In this document: one piece after another, positions 41,015-50,023 of the stretch | Layout: the number at the start of each line of letters is the position of its first letter | How positions within the stretch are numbered: position 1 is the stretch's first letter | NCBI GenBank assembly: GCA_017538965.1 | Contig: JAFYHU010000059.1 | Span: 1 to 64,000, forward strand | Direction of reading: 5' to 3' | DNA length: 64,000 bases | Source of the DNA: Oscillospiraceae bacterium | GTDB lineage: Bacteria; Bacillota; Clostridia; Oscillospirales; Oscillospiraceae | Translations under genes and position numbers: made by a program | The notes under the pieces: model-generated | What the model was told of the DNA's origin: nothing | The model's database searches: none | The model's input: the letters and a program-made list of their open reading frames with translations, nothing else

Positions 41015-41030
41015 CAACAGAAAACGCTCC

Positions 41031-41098
41031 CAATCAGCTTGTACCGTTTCGCGGCAGGGGAAGCTCCTGCCCCTGACCGATCTCCTGCTGCCGCGAAC
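41031..41098. repeat. R3 palindromic repeat
   Basis: Nested inverted repeat: outer TTTCGCGGCAG with CTGCCGCGAA, inner CAGGGG with CCCCTG. Starts GCTCCCAATCAGCTTGTA, as at 27171. Confidence 0.7.
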
Positions 41099-41168
41099 GG
41101 ATAGCGGGGCGGTCTTATTTCCCGATGTTACGGGAACGATGCATCAGGGGGCTTCAGAGAAGCAAAAA

Positions 41169-41240
41169 GCGCGGCGGAGAAACCTCAGTGCGAGGGATCA
41201 GTTTCTCTTCCGCGCAATTGCAGAAAGCTGCGAACGGGGT
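41169..41240. repeat. R1 element (downstream of murG)
   Basis: Arms GCGCGGCGGAGAAACC and GTTTCTCTTCCGCGC with loop GTGCGAG. On the minus strand the stem is followed by TTTTT, so it may end murG transcripts. Confidence 0.82.
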
Positions 41241-41247
41241 ATCAGCA

Positions 41248-41268
41248 AGGCGTTTTGAGAAAACGCCT
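41248..41268. terminator. Hairpin after murG
   Basis: Perfect 9-bp stem AGGCGTTTT/AAAACGCCT with loop GAG, 40 nt past the murG stop. No strong T-run, so it may be a processing or attenuating hairpin. Confidence 0.55.
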
Positions 41269-41307
41269 GTATTATAGCATATGTACTTCCTGAGGAAAAG
41301 GGCTTTT

Positions 41308-42450
41308 TTATGACCGGGTTGATCGGCTGTCTTTTCCCGCGTATTCCAGGACCGCATCCACGATCCGGTCCAGCGCGTCCGGAACCGAAAGGTTCCGCAT
41401 GGCCTTTGACATTCTGTCCAGCCGTTCGGAATCCGCAAGCAGCGTTCGAATTTCTTCCAGGAACTTTTCTTCGTCAAACTCGCCTTCCAGCATCACCCGG
41501 GCGCCGCCTGCGCGTTCAACCAGCCGGGCGTTCCTTTCCTGGTGATTGTTTGTCACATTGGGCGACGGGACGATCAGCGCCGGCTTGCCGGTGCTGCTGA
41601 GTTCGGACAGCGTCGATGCGCCGGCCCGGCAGATGACCAGATCCGCCGCCGACAGAACCCGTTCCGAGTCAAAGATATACTCTCTCAGCTCCGTCAGGCA
41701 TTCCGCGGGTTGTATGCCCGCCGTTTTCAGTTTTTCCGTCACCGAGCCGTGATAATAACTCCCGGTGGCATGGATCATGCAGAAGTCTTTCTGCTCTTTC
41801 ATCAGCGGCAGCATCTTTACGATGATGTCGTTCATATGGCCGGATCCGAGCGATCCCCACATGGAAACGACCAGCGGCAGATCCGATGCAATGCCCAGCT
41901 CTTCCCTCGCCTTTTCCTTGGTATAAAGGCCGAATTTCCCGCGTACCGGGGTCCCGGTGATGCGAAGATCCCGAACGCCCGGATAGTGTCTGGCGCTCTC
42001 CTGATAGCCCAGCATGACGCAGCTGACATGATTGGCCAGCATTTTCGTGGTCAGGCCGGGCAGTGCGTTGCTTTCATGGATCAGGGTGGGTATATGAAGC
42101 TTCGCCGCCTCATGCAGCACCGGATAACAGACATATCCGCCTGTTCCCAAGGCAGCATCCGGATGAAATTCCTTCAGAATATGTTTTGCCTCATGACCGG
42201 ACTCAATCACATTTTTCAAGGAGGCGAGATTGTGTCCGATGTCTTCCAGATGATGGCCGCGGCTCAGATTGGTCACCTTCAGAGGAAGAATCTGGAACCC
42301 GTCGCGGGGAACCAGATCCATCTCCATTTTTCCTTCTGCCCCGATGAACAGGATCTCACAGTCCGGCACCAGTTCGCGCAGCCGCTGCGCAACCGCTATG
42401 GCCGGATTGATGTGTCCCGCAGTTCCTCCGCAGGTCAGTACAATTCTCAT
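41308..42450 (-). CDS. murG: MurG, lipid II-forming N-acetylglucosaminyltransferase
   Basis: A 380-residue GT28 enzyme that adds GlcNAc to lipid I on the inner membrane face. The N-terminal VLTCGGTAGHINPAIAVAQR is the nucleotide-lipid loop; HESNALPGLTTKML and ICRAGASTLSELSSTGKPAL are family blocks. It follows mraY by 12 bp. Confidence 0.96.
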   Translation of the reverse strand: MRIVLTCGGTAGHINPAIAVAQRLRELVPDCEILFIGAEGKMEMDLVPRDGFQILPLKVTNLSRGHHLEDIGHNLASLKNVIESGHEAKHILKEFHPDAALGTGGYVCYPVLHEAAKLHIPTLIHESNALPGLTTKMLANHVSCVMLGYQESARHYPGVRDLRITGTPVRGKFGLYTKEKAREELGIASDLPLVVSMWGSLGSGHMNDIIVKMLPLMKEQKDFCMIHATGSYYHGSVTEKLKTAGIQPAECLTELREYIFDSERVLSAADLVICRAGASTLSELSSTGKPALIVPSPNVTNNHQERNARLVERAGGARVMLEGEFDEEKFLEEIRTLLADSERLDRMSKAMRNLSVPDALDRIVDAVLEYAGKDSRSTRS

Positions 42451-42462
42451 ACTGCTGCCTCT

Positions 42463-43470
42463 TCAGAATCTGTCGAATACCACGAGAAACGAGAGAACCA
42501 TACACAGTGTCGAAACGCCGGTAAAGAGAACGAACAACTCTTTTTCCTTCCATTTTCTCCCTGTCCAGCCGCCCATCTCCAGATGATGATGAAAAGGTGC
42601 CATGCGAAAGACCCGTTTCCCGTGGCTGAGTTTGAAATACCCTACCTGAATGATATCCGAAAGCGTTTCGATGATAAACATCACACAGAGCAGGATCAGA
42701 ATCAGCGGCATATCATAGGCAAAAGCCATCGCTGCGATGGCCCCGCCCAGGAACAGGCTGCCCGTGTCTCCCATGAACACTTTGGCAGGATTGAAATTAT
42801 ATACCAGAAAGCCCATCAGACCGCCGACCATGGCCGAGGCAAACAGGCCGAGCTGCAGGTACTCTTTTCCCCAGGCGAAAGTAATCAGGACAAAGAAGAG
42901 AAATACCGGAATGGACGTCCCCGCTGCCAGACCGTCCACGCCGTCCGAGATATTGACCGCGTTGACGGTTCCTACGATTACGAAAACGGCAAAAATATCA
43001 AAGAGCCATGCCGGCATCGGGATTTCTTTTCCGGAGATGGGAAGATACAGGACATCGTGCAGAAAGCCGAGCTTCTTCATGATGAAGATAAACAGCAGCG
43101 CGGCAATCAGCTGCAGCAAGAACTTCCCGCGCGTGGTCAGTCCCGTGTTCTGCTCTCTGCGGATTTTCTTCCAGTCGTCCAGCAGGCCGATCGCGCCGAA
43201 AACCAGAGAGAAGAGCAGGACAAAAATATGTTCAAAATGCCCCTGCAGCATGCCGGGAAAGCCGACCGTCAGGCACACCAGAACCGCAGCCAGAATGAAC
43301 ATGACGCCGCCCATGGTCGGCGTACCGTTCTTTGCCGCGTGCCAGACAGGTCCGTCCTTTTTGATCTGCTGTCTGGCTTTTTCCTTCTCCAGCCACGGGA
43401 TATAAGCCTTTCCGAATCCGGTTACAAACAGAAACGCAAGCAGAAAGGCACAGAGCATCTGCATTGTCAC
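42463..43470 (-). CDS. mraY: MraY, phospho-MurNAc-pentapeptide transferase
   Basis: A 335-residue ten-helix membrane enzyme making lipid I. Key segments are GTPTMGGVMFIL, LLDDWKKIRREQNTGLTTRG, VNISDGVDGLAAGTS, DTGSLFLGG and PFHHHLEMGG. It overlaps the end of murE (ATGA-type). The usual murF, which lies between murE and mraY in most bacteria, is absent here. Confidence 0.97.
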   Translation of the reverse strand: MTMQMLCAFLLAFLFVTGFGKAYIPWLEKEKARQQIKKDGPVWHAAKNGTPTMGGVMFILAAVLVCLTVGFPGMLQGHFEHIFVLLFSLVFGAIGLLDDWKKIRREQNTGLTTRGKFLLQLIAALLFIFIMKKLGFLHDVLYLPISGKEIPMPAWLFDIFAVFVIVGTVNAVNISDGVDGLAAGTSIPVFLFFVLITFAWGKEYLQLGLFASAMVGGLMGFLVYNFNPAKVFMGDTGSLFLGGAIAAMAFAYDMPLILILLCVMFIIETLSDIIQVGYFKLSHGKRVFRMAPFHHHLEMGGWTGRKWKEKELFVLFTGVSTLCMVLSFLVVFDRF

Positions 43471-44930
43471 GTTTTCGTCCTCGCCTTTCTTTCCAGAATA
43501 TAGTCCCTGACAATCTCGACCTCATCCATATGCCGCTTGGTGTGGCCGATAATCTGATAATTCTCGTGTCCCTTCCCGGCAAGCAGAATTACATCCCCGT
43601 CTTGGGCCATGTCGATCGCCCGGTGGATCGCCTCGACGCGGTCGCAGATGCGGATATAGTCCGCGCCGGTATCCCGGATTCCCGCTTCGATCTCATCGAT
43701 GATCGCTTCCGGGTCTTCCGTACGCGGGTTGTCGCTCGTGAGAATGCTGAGATCCGCGTTTTTTCCCGAGATGGCGCCCATCAGCGGGCGTTTCAGCCGA
43801 TCCCGGTCTCCGCCGCAGCCGAACACGCAGATCAGTCTTCCCGTTGTTACCGGGCGAAGGCTCTTCAGCACCTTTTCCAGCGCATCCGGTTTATGGGAAT
43901 AATCAATCAGCAGGTGATAATTCCCGTCCGTCGGTACCGACTCGAGCCGTCCTTTCACGCCGTGCGCCGTTTTCAGCGCCTCGCTGCTCTCTTCCGGGCT
44001 GATTCCTTCGGAAAGGGCGGCCGCCATCACCGAAAGGGCATTGGAGACGGAAAAGGTTCCCGGGATTTTCAGTTCCGAAGCAAAGCGTCTGCCTTCATAC
44101 ACCGTGTCAAAGCAGACCCGGTCCGGCATCAGCCGTGCATTTTCCGCACGCAGCTGCGCCTCTTCCGAAAGCCCGAAGCCGATTACCGGGCAGGCATGAT
44201 CCTGAATCATAAAGCGGGCCCAGTCGTCGTCCAGATTCACACAGGCGGTATCGCAGCGGGAAAACAGCAGTCTTTTTGCCTCGGCATAGTTTTCCATATT
44301 GCCGTGAAAGTCGAGATGATCCTGCGACAGATTGGTATAGACCGCTGTATGAAAACGAAAGCCCGCAACGCGCTGCAGCTGCAGCGCGTGGGAAGAAACC
44401 TCCATGACAACATGACTGCAGCCTTCATCCGCCATGCGGCGGAACAGCTTCTGCAGTTCATAGCTTTCCGGCGTCGTATGTTCGGAGGGAAGAAACTCGG
44501 TTCCGATCTGAATTCCGATGGTTCCGATGAGCCCGACTTTCGCTCCCCGTGTTTTTTCCAGTACATCCTTCAGCAGCGTGGTAACGCTGGTCTTTCCGCT
44601 CGTGCCGGTCACGCCGATCATTCTCATCTCCGAAGCGGGATGTCCGAACAGGGTACAGCTGCAGAGAGCCAGAGCCAGGCGGCTGTCTTTTGCCATGACA
44701 TAAGGACAGGCATCCTGTTCCGGCTGTTCTTCACAGAGCACGGCGGCGGCACCCTTTTCCAAGGCTTTGGCAATATAGCGATGTCCGTCGGTCTCAAAGC
44801 CGCGGATGGCGACAAAGAGATCTCCCGGCTCGGTTTTTCGCGAGTCGTAGCTGATGCCGCCAATTTCCAGTTCAGGGTCTGCCGTCGTACGGACGATGTC
44901 AACCCCGGATAGCAATTCCTTCAGTTTCAT
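43467..44930 (-). CDS. murE: MurE, UDP-MurNAc-tripeptide synthetase (meso-DAP type)
   Basis: A 487-residue Mur ligase. ATP loop GVTGTSGKTSVTTLLKDVLE, central MEVSSHALQLQRVAG, and DNPRTEDPEAI with the DNPR motif that marks diaminopimelate-adding enzymes rather than lysine-adding ones. It adds the third residue of the stem peptide. Lies four bases after rsmH; ftsL and a penicillin-binding protein gene usually found between are missing. Confidence 0.96.
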   Translation of the reverse strand: MKLKELLSGVDIVRTTADPELEIGGISYDSRKTEPGDLFVAIRGFETDGHRYIAKALEKGAAAVLCEEQPEQDACPYVMAKDSRLALALCSCTLFGHPASEMRMIGVTGTSGKTSVTTLLKDVLEKTRGAKVGLIGTIGIQIGTEFLPSEHTTPESYELQKLFRRMADEGCSHVVMEVSSHALQLQRVAGFRFHTAVYTNLSQDHLDFHGNMENYAEAKRLLFSRCDTACVNLDDDWARFMIQDHACPVIGFGLSEEAQLRAENARLMPDRVCFDTVYEGRRFASELKIPGTFSVSNALSVMAAALSEGISPEESSEALKTAHGVKGRLESVPTDGNYHLLIDYSHKPDALEKVLKSLRPVTTGRLICVFGCGGDRDRLKRPLMGAISGKNADLSILTSDNPRTEDPEAIIDEIEAGIRDTGADYIRICDRVEAIHRAIDMAQDGDVILLAGKGHENYQIIGHTKRHMDEVEIVRDYILERKARTKT

Positions 44931-44933
44931 GGT

Positions 44934-45863
44934 TTATACTCTCTCTGCCGCCCGCAGTTTGGCACTGCGTGCACGCGGATTTGCCGCCTGTTCTTCCGGT
45001 GTCGGAAGGATCGGTTTTCTGGTGAGATTCTTCAGAGTCTGACGAAAGCCGCATGTACAGACCGGTGCTTCTCTCGGACAGATGCATCCCTGCTCGCGCA
45101 TGCGGATTCCCTGTTTGACGATGCGGTCTTCCAGGGAATGAAAGGTAATCACGCAGAGTCGGCCACCCGGCTGCAGATGCTCGGGTGCGGCGGCCATCAT
45201 CTGCTCCACCTCCCTGAGTTCGCCGTTTACTTCAATGCGAACAGCCTGAAAGCTGCGCTTGGCCGGATGCTGCTTTTCGCGCAGGGCGGCAGCCGGCATG
45301 GCCGCGCGAATGATCTCGACGAGCTCAGCGGTTGTCTCGATGGGCTTTTCCGCACGCCGATGCACGATGGCGGCGGCGATCCTGTGCGCATGGCGCTCCT
45401 CACCGTATTGAAAAAGAATCCTGCTCAGTTCCGTTTCGTCATACGCATTGACCACGTCGCGCGCCGTAAGGCTCTGTGTTCTGTCCATCCGCATGTCCAG
45501 AGGCGCATCCAGACGGTACGAAAACCCGCGCTCGGCCTCATCCAGCTGGGGTGAGGAGACCCCGAGATCAAACAGCATGCCGTCTACGACCGGAATTTTC
45601 AGCTGTTCCAGAATCTCATCCAGATGGCCGAAGCTGCCGTGCACCAGCGTTACCCGCGATGCGTATTCCTTCAGGCGCCGGGATGCGCGCTCCAGTGCCG
45701 TCTCGTCCCGGTCGATGCCGATCAGTCTGCCGCTCGTCAGTCTCTCGGCAATCGCCGCCGAATGACCGCCGAGGCCGAGTGTTCCGTCCAGGTAAATCCC
45801 TGTCGGGCGGATATTCAGCATCGCTATGCATTCTTCCAGCAGGACCGGGACATGTTCGGCCAT
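44934..45863 (-). CDS. rsmH: RsmH, 16S rRNA C1402 N4-methyltransferase
   Basis: A 309-residue enzyme methylating C1402 in the ribosomal P site. EHVPVLLEECIAML, YLDGTLGLGGHSAAIAERL, LFDLGVSSPQLDEAERGFSY and VITFHSLEDRIVKQ are all family signatures. Shares a base with the mraZ stop. Confidence 0.97.
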   Translation of the reverse strand: MAEHVPVLLEECIAMLNIRPTGIYLDGTLGLGGHSAAIAERLTSGRLIGIDRDETALERASRRLKEYASRVTLVHGSFGHLDEILEQLKIPVVDGMLFDLGVSSPQLDEAERGFSYRLDAPLDMRMDRTQSLTARDVVNAYDETELSRILFQYGEERHAHRIAAAIVHRRAEKPIETTAELVEIIRAAMPAAALREKQHPAKRSFQAVRIEVNGELREVEQMMAAAPEHLQPGGRLCVITFHSLEDRIVKQGIRMREQGCICPREAPVCTCGFRQTLKNLTRKPILPTPEEQAANPRARSAKLRAAERV

Positions 45864-46288
45864 CAGAACTCCAGTTCCTCCAGAACAGCGGCAATGTTCT
45901 CCGGGGACGTCTCTTCCTGCAGAACGCTCTGCCAGCTTTCACTGTTCCAGAGTTCCGCATGGTTGTTGCAGCCCACAACCGTCACATTCTTTTCCAGACC
46001 TGCCCAATCACGCAGACTCTGCGGCAGCAGAATTCTTCCCTGCGCATCCATCTCGCAGCGAACCGCATGGGCAAAAAGCGGCCGCATTTTCCGCTGCCGC
46101 ACATAGGGAAGGGCATTGACCTTCTGAATCAGGCCTTCCCAGCTGTTTTCGCTGTAAACGCTCAGACAGCGGTCCATCGACAGGGTAACGTATGCTACCT
46201 GGCCGAGCTCTTCCCGCAGTCTGGCAGGAATAAAAATCCGTCCTTTATTATCAAGTGCATGCTGATACTCGCCTGTCACTGTTGTCAT
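45863..46288 (-). CDS. mraZ: MraZ, transcriptional regulator of the division cluster
   Basis: A 141-residue AbrB-like protein with two MraZ domains, each with the DXXXR motif: HALDNKGRIFIPARLREEL and CEMDAQGRILLPQSLRDWA. It forms rings that bind GTG-type direct repeats before its own gene and represses the cluster. Four such boxes occur at 46298-46331. ATG 46288 is chosen because the longer frame would start inside the operator. Confidence 0.95.
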   Translation of the reverse strand: MTTVTGEYQHALDNKGRIFIPARLREELGQVAYVTLSMDRCLSVYSENSWEGLIQKVNALPYVRQRKMRPLFAHAVRCEMDAQGRILLPQSLRDWAGLEKNVTVVGCNNHAELWNSESWQSVLQEETSPENIAAVLEELEF

Positions 46289-46297
46289 CCTTTCAAA

Positions 46298-46361
46298 CCA
46301 CTTTGCACCACATAACACCACTTTGCCCCACTATTATAGGGTAGGCCGGCAGAAAAATCAA
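46298..46361 (-). promoter_or_regulatory. mra promoter with four MraZ boxes
   Basis: Minus strand TTGATT (46356-46361), 17-nt spacer, TATAAT (46333-46338). Directly after, GTGG repeats four times at exact 10-bp spacing (plus-strand CCAC at 46298, 46308, 46318 and 46328), covering the start of transcription. This is the known MraZ operator layout, so autorepression is expected. Confidence 0.8.
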
Positions 46362-46434
46362 GCCCCGGATTCAATTCTTTTTTTATTTTTTGTTTCTCTT
46401 TTTTATTTTTTCGCGATCAGGAAAGCTCAAAAAA

Positions 46435-46497
46435 GTCTCCCGCCCAAAGGAGCGGGAGATACAAGCCGAAAAAGCCTCCCGCCCGGAGGAGCGGGAG
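46435..46497 (-). terminator. Tandem terminators after the coaD operon
   Basis: Two hairpins with CTCCCGC/GCGGGAG stems (46437-46458 and 46476-46497), each followed by T-runs on the minus strand. They are near-identical copies with a 39-bp period, lying 40-100 nt past the stop at 46535. Confidence 0.85.
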
Positions 46498-46534
46498 ACA
46501 CAAGCAGTCATTTATTCTTCATTTCTCTGTTCTT

Positions 46535-47077
46535 TTACCGGAGCGTGATGAAGTTGTTTTCGTCCACTTCATGCTCGCGTTCCGTCTTTGCTGCGGGCGC
46601 CTCGGCGGGTCTTCTGATCCCGTTGGCTGTCTGTACGGCCGTATGGGCCGTCTGGATTGTTTCGAGCGAACTGCGCAGGCTCTCTTCAGCCCGCCGCATG
46701 ACATCATCGACATAATCCCCCGCCACGCGGCGCAGCTCGGCGCTCTTTGCTTCCGCGGATGAGATCATCTCTGCGCTCTTCTTTCTGGCAACCCGGATGA
46801 CCTCCTGCTCTTCGACCATGGCCTTTGCCTTTTCTTCCGAACTTTTGCGGAGCGCTTCGGCCTCCTTCTTCGCGTTGCCGATAAACTCGTCCCTTGCGGC
46901 AACGAGCCGTTTTGCCTCTGCCAGTGAGGAGGGCATGGCAGCTTTGATTTCATTGATGATGTCCAGCGCCTTTTCCCGTTCGATGATGCACTTGTCATTT
47001 CCCAGCGGAACGCCCCAGGCCTCTGCAATCATGCTGTACAGTCCGTCCAGCAGTTCAATCACATCTGTCTGTTCCAT
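46535..47077 (-). CDS. Coiled-coil protein of unknown function next to coaD
   Basis: A 180-residue, Ala/Glu/Lys-rich, mostly helical protein resembling the stalk subunits of ATPases or DivIVA-type proteins (SLAEAKRLVAARDEFIGNAK, SAEMISSAEAKSAELRRVAG). The N-terminal DVIELLDGLYSMIAEAWGVP is conserved in Clostridial homologues encoded beside coaD. The C-terminus is a disordered tail. It overlaps the coaD stop by one base. No function assigned. Confidence 0.65.
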   Translation of the reverse strand: MEQTDVIELLDGLYSMIAEAWGVPLGNDKCIIEREKALDIINEIKAAMPSSLAEAKRLVAARDEFIGNAKKEAEALRKSSEEKAKAMVEEQEVIRVARKKSAEMISSAEAKSAELRRVAGDYVDDVMRRAEESLRSSLETIQTAHTAVQTANGIRRPAEAPAAKTEREHEVDENNFITLR

Positions 47078-47586
47078 CAGCTATTCCTCCACGTTCTGGC
47101 TTTTTCCTCGATATCCGGGATCAGTTCGCTCGGCACAAGCCCCGTCAGGTCGGCCTGGTATTTTGCCATTTCCCGTACCACGGATGAGGAAAGAAAGGTA
47201 TACTTTTCGCTCGCCGTCAGAAACATGGTTTCCAGGTCCGGGTTGATTCTCTTGTTGATCAGATTCATCTGAAATTCATAGTCGAAATCCGAAGCCGCGC
47301 GCAGCCCCTTGACCAGAACCGCATGTTCAAAGCGCTTGGCGTACTCCGCCAGCAGAATATCAGCGGTTTCGACATGCACGTTCGGATAGCGCACTACGGC
47401 GCGCCGGACCATGTCAACCCTCTCTTCGACGGTAAACATGGGTTTTGTTTTCGTCGCATTCTGCATCACGCAGACGACGACCTCATCGAAAATCTGTGCG
47501 CTGCGGCGGATAATGTTCAGATGTCCCAGCGTGATGGGATCAAAGCTTCCGGGACAGATGGCAATGCGTTTCTGGCTGCTTGTCAT
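47077..47586 (-). CDS. coaD: Phosphopantetheine adenylyltransferase
   Basis: A 169-residue nucleotidyltransferase for the fourth step of coenzyme A synthesis. ICPGSFDPITLGHLNIIRRS carries the TxGH motif, LVKGLRAASDFDYEFQMNLI the substrate loop, and FLSSSVVREMAKY the C-terminal SSSxVR motif. Its start overlaps the rsmD stop by ATGA. Confidence 0.96.
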   Translation of the reverse strand: MTSSQKRIAICPGSFDPITLGHLNIIRRSAQIFDEVVVCVMQNATKTKPMFTVEERVDMVRRAVVRYPNVHVETADILLAEYAKRFEHAVLVKGLRAASDFDYEFQMNLINKRINPDLETMFLTASEKYTFLSSSVVREMAKYQADLTGLVPSELIPDIEEKARTWRNS

Positions 47587-48122
47587 AGGAGTTCCTTTGT
47601 ATAAAGTCCGATTTTTACGCTTCCGTATTTTTTCTCGCGAAGCATTTTATAGGGTGCTTTCATGGCAGGCAGGGCCTCGGAGGCGCGTGCTTCGACGATT
47701 ATTATACCACCTTCCGTCAGGTTGTCAACGGCATTTATCCGCTCCAGCACCGCGGTGTAGAGCCCCGCGTCATACGGCGGGTCTATGAAGATGATGTCGA
47801 ATTTTTCGCCGCGGCCGAGATAGTTCAGCGCATCGGTCTGCAGGACCTCGGCCTGCATTCCGCAGGTCTTCAGGTTCTCGCGGATCAGGCTGACGGAGGC
47901 GCGGCTGCTGTCGACAAAAACCGCTTCCCGCGCACCGCGGCTGAGCGCTTCGATCCCCAGCTGGCCCGTTCCGCCGAAGAGGTCCAGGACGCGCCGACCT
48001 TCCAGATCAAACTGGAGAATGTTGAACACCGCTTCCTTGACCTGATCCGTTGTCGGTCTGACGGCATCGTTTTCCGGGCTCTTCAGTTTCCTTCCGCCCG
48101 CGGAACCGGTAATCACGCGCAC
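47583..48122 (-). CDS. rsmD: RsmD, 16S rRNA G966 N2-methyltransferase
   Basis: A 179-residue methyltransferase. MRVITGSAGGRKLKSPEN and VRPTTDQVKEAVFNIL at the N-terminus, VLDLFGGTGQLGIEALSRGA (SAM site) and IIFIDPPYDAGLY (catalytic DPPY) are diagnostic. The rsmD-coaD order is common in bacteria. Two bases separate it from uvrC. Confidence 0.96.
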   Translation of the reverse strand: MRVITGSAGGRKLKSPENDAVRPTTDQVKEAVFNILQFDLEGRRVLDLFGGTGQLGIEALSRGAREAVFVDSSRASVSLIRENLKTCGMQAEVLQTDALNYLGRGEKFDIIFIDPPYDAGLYTAVLERINAVDNLTEGGIIIVEARASEALPAMKAPYKMLREKKYGSVKIGLYTKELL

Positions 48123-48124
48123 GC

Positions 48125-49942
48125 TTATTCCTCCTCTCCGTGAAAGAATGCATAAACGGCCGACGCCGCCGATGCGGGAAGGACCTCGCGCAGCTGCTCT
48201 TCTCCCGCCTCGCGGATGGCTTTCAGCGATCGGAAATGCTTCAGCAGCAGGTTTTTCCGTTTCGGGCCGATGCCATCGATACTGTCCAGGACGGATGCCA
48301 GATCCTCACCGCGGAGTTTCCTCTGATAGCTGACTGCGCTGCGATGGGTCTCCTCCTGAATGCTGCCGATCAGCGCGAAAACCGCCTGATTGCCGCTGAT
48401 GCCGATCTCCCTGCCGCTCGCGGTTACCAGCGCTCTTGTCCGGTGCCGCTCGTCCTTTACCATGCCGAAGCAGTTCAGCCGCAGGCCAAGATCCTCCAGG
48501 GCCCGGCAGGCCGTCTGCGTATGCATTTCTCCCCCGTCGATCAACAGCAGATCCGGCAGCGGCGCAAACTTTTCGTCTCCTTCCAGGCAGCGTTGAAACC
48601 GACGCTGAACCGCCTGATACATGCTCGCATAGTCGTCCTGCACATCCAGACCGCGGATGCGGAATTTCCGGTAATCGCGGCGGAGCGGTTTTCCGTCCTG
48701 AAAAACGGTCATTGCCGCAACAATCCCGCTGTTCCCCAGGTTAGACACATCAAACGCCTCAATTCGCCGCGGAAGCGTCTCCAGTTCCAGTGCCCGCTGC
48801 AGCCACTCCAGCGTCTTGCTGCGCCGCTGTTCGGCAGTCGTTCGGCGTTCAATTTCTTCCTGTGCGTTCAGCTGGGCGCTTTCGACCAGACGCAGACGCT
48901 CCCCGCGCCTTGGAACTTCCATATGCACCCGTTTGTCCGAGATCTGACCGATCAGTTTTTCCAGATCCTCCGCACCGTCGATCTCGCAGGGCAGCAGAAT
49001 CGTCTTCGGAACGCTGCTTCCCGGAGCCGTATAGTACTGCCGGACCAGCCCTTCCACCGCTTCGCTGTCGCTCTCGATCGGCTCGTCCAGCATTTCGACG
49101 TCCTTGCCGATGAGATCGCCTTCCACGAAGTGCAGAACCGTAAAGCAGCTCTTCGCTCCGCGTCGGAAGCCGACGGCGTCGGTGTCCGTAAAGGAGGTTG
49201 CAATGACACGCTGCCGGTTCCGCAGACCTTCGATAGCCCGGATGCGGTCGCGCAGTTCACCCGCGCGCTCAAAACGCAGTTCCTCGGAAGCCGCAAGCAT
49301 TTCCTTCTGCAGATCGGAAACCAGCTCCTCGCTCTTTCCCTCCAGAATCATCGCCGCCTGCTCAATCCTTGCCCGGTAATCTCCGGCATCGGCATCCCGC
49401 AGACACCAGCCGGCACATTTTTCCAGATGATAGTTCAGACAGGGCCGTTCCTTTCCGATGTCCCGCGGGAAGGAGCGCGTACAGTCCGGCAGCAGCAGGG
49501 CCTTCGAAACGGCATCGATGATTTCCCTGCTCTGACTGCGCCCGCCGAAGGGGCCGAAATACTCCGCCCCGTCCTTTGCTGCCCGGGCACAGATTTCCAT
49601 TCTGGGATATTCTTTCCTGCGGTCCATCCGGATAAAGGGATAACCCTTGTCGTCCTTGAGCAGGATGTTATAGTAGGGTTTGTGCCGTTTGATCAGCGAG
49701 TTTTCCAGTACCAGCGCCTCAAACTCGCTGCCGGCAACGATGACCTGAAAATCTGCCGCTTTCGCCACCATGGCGGCCACTTTGGGCAGATGTTCGCCGT
49801 GGAAGTAGCTGCTGACCCGGTTTTTCAGTTTTTTTGCCTTCCCGACATAGATCACTTCGCCTTTTTTATCCAGCATGATATAGACCCCCGGCAGCATCGG
49901 CAGCCGGTTGGCTTTTTCCAGCAGCATTTTTACGGTATCCAT
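48125..49942 (-). CDS. uvrC: UvrABC excinuclease subunit C
   Basis: A 605-residue nucleotide-excision repair endonuclease. In order: GIY-YIG domain (LPGVYIMLDKKGEVIYVGKA), UVR domain near residue 200 (AASEELRFERAGELRDRIRA), RNase H-like C-terminal nuclease (EAFDVSNLGNSGIVAAMTVF and DLLLIDGGEMHTQTACRAL) and tandem helix-hairpin-helix at the end (LDSIDGIGPKRKNLLLKHF). ATG 49942 follows GGGGGA. Confidence 0.96.
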   Translation of the reverse strand: MDTVKMLLEKANRLPMLPGVYIMLDKKGEVIYVGKAKKLKNRVSSYFHGEHLPKVAAMVAKAADFQVIVAGSEFEALVLENSLIKRHKPYYNILLKDDKGYPFIRMDRRKEYPRMEICARAAKDGAEYFGPFGGRSQSREIIDAVSKALLLPDCTRSFPRDIGKERPCLNYHLEKCAGWCLRDADAGDYRARIEQAAMILEGKSEELVSDLQKEMLAASEELRFERAGELRDRIRAIEGLRNRQRVIATSFTDTDAVGFRRGAKSCFTVLHFVEGDLIGKDVEMLDEPIESDSEAVEGLVRQYYTAPGSSVPKTILLPCEIDGAEDLEKLIGQISDKRVHMEVPRRGERLRLVESAQLNAQEEIERRTTAEQRRSKTLEWLQRALELETLPRRIEAFDVSNLGNSGIVAAMTVFQDGKPLRRDYRKFRIRGLDVQDDYASMYQAVQRRFQRCLEGDEKFAPLPDLLLIDGGEMHTQTACRALEDLGLRLNCFGMVKDERHRTRALVTASGREIGISGNQAVFALIGSIQEETHRSAVSYQRKLRGEDLASVLDSIDGIGPKRKNLLLKHFRSLKAIREAGEEQLREVLPASAASAVYAFFHGEEE

Positions 49943-49955
49943 GCATTCCCCCGAA

Positions 49956-49994
49956 AAAGCAGAACTGCCCTTGCGCCCAGGCAACGGCAGTTCT
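49956..49994 (-). terminator. Terminator of ptsH
   Basis: AGAACTGCC/GGCAGTTCT stem with additional inner pairing, followed by CTTTTTC on the minus strand. It lies 30 nt past the ptsH stop and just before uvrC. Confidence 0.8.
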
Positions 49995-50023
49995 GTCCTG
50001 TTATATCACGTGATAGCTGATCC

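Noticed and set aside
41542-43503. A 653-codon plus-strand frame over murG and mraY
   Set aside because: Crosses two clear genes and has low-complexity, His/Gln-rich shadow sequence.
46435-46497. Possible CRISPR-like pair of repeats
   Set aside because: Two hairpins with T-runs after a gene end are tandem terminators.
48140-50020. A 626-codon plus-strand frame over uvrC
   Set aside because: UvrC on the minus strand has all domains; the plus frame has no recognisable content.
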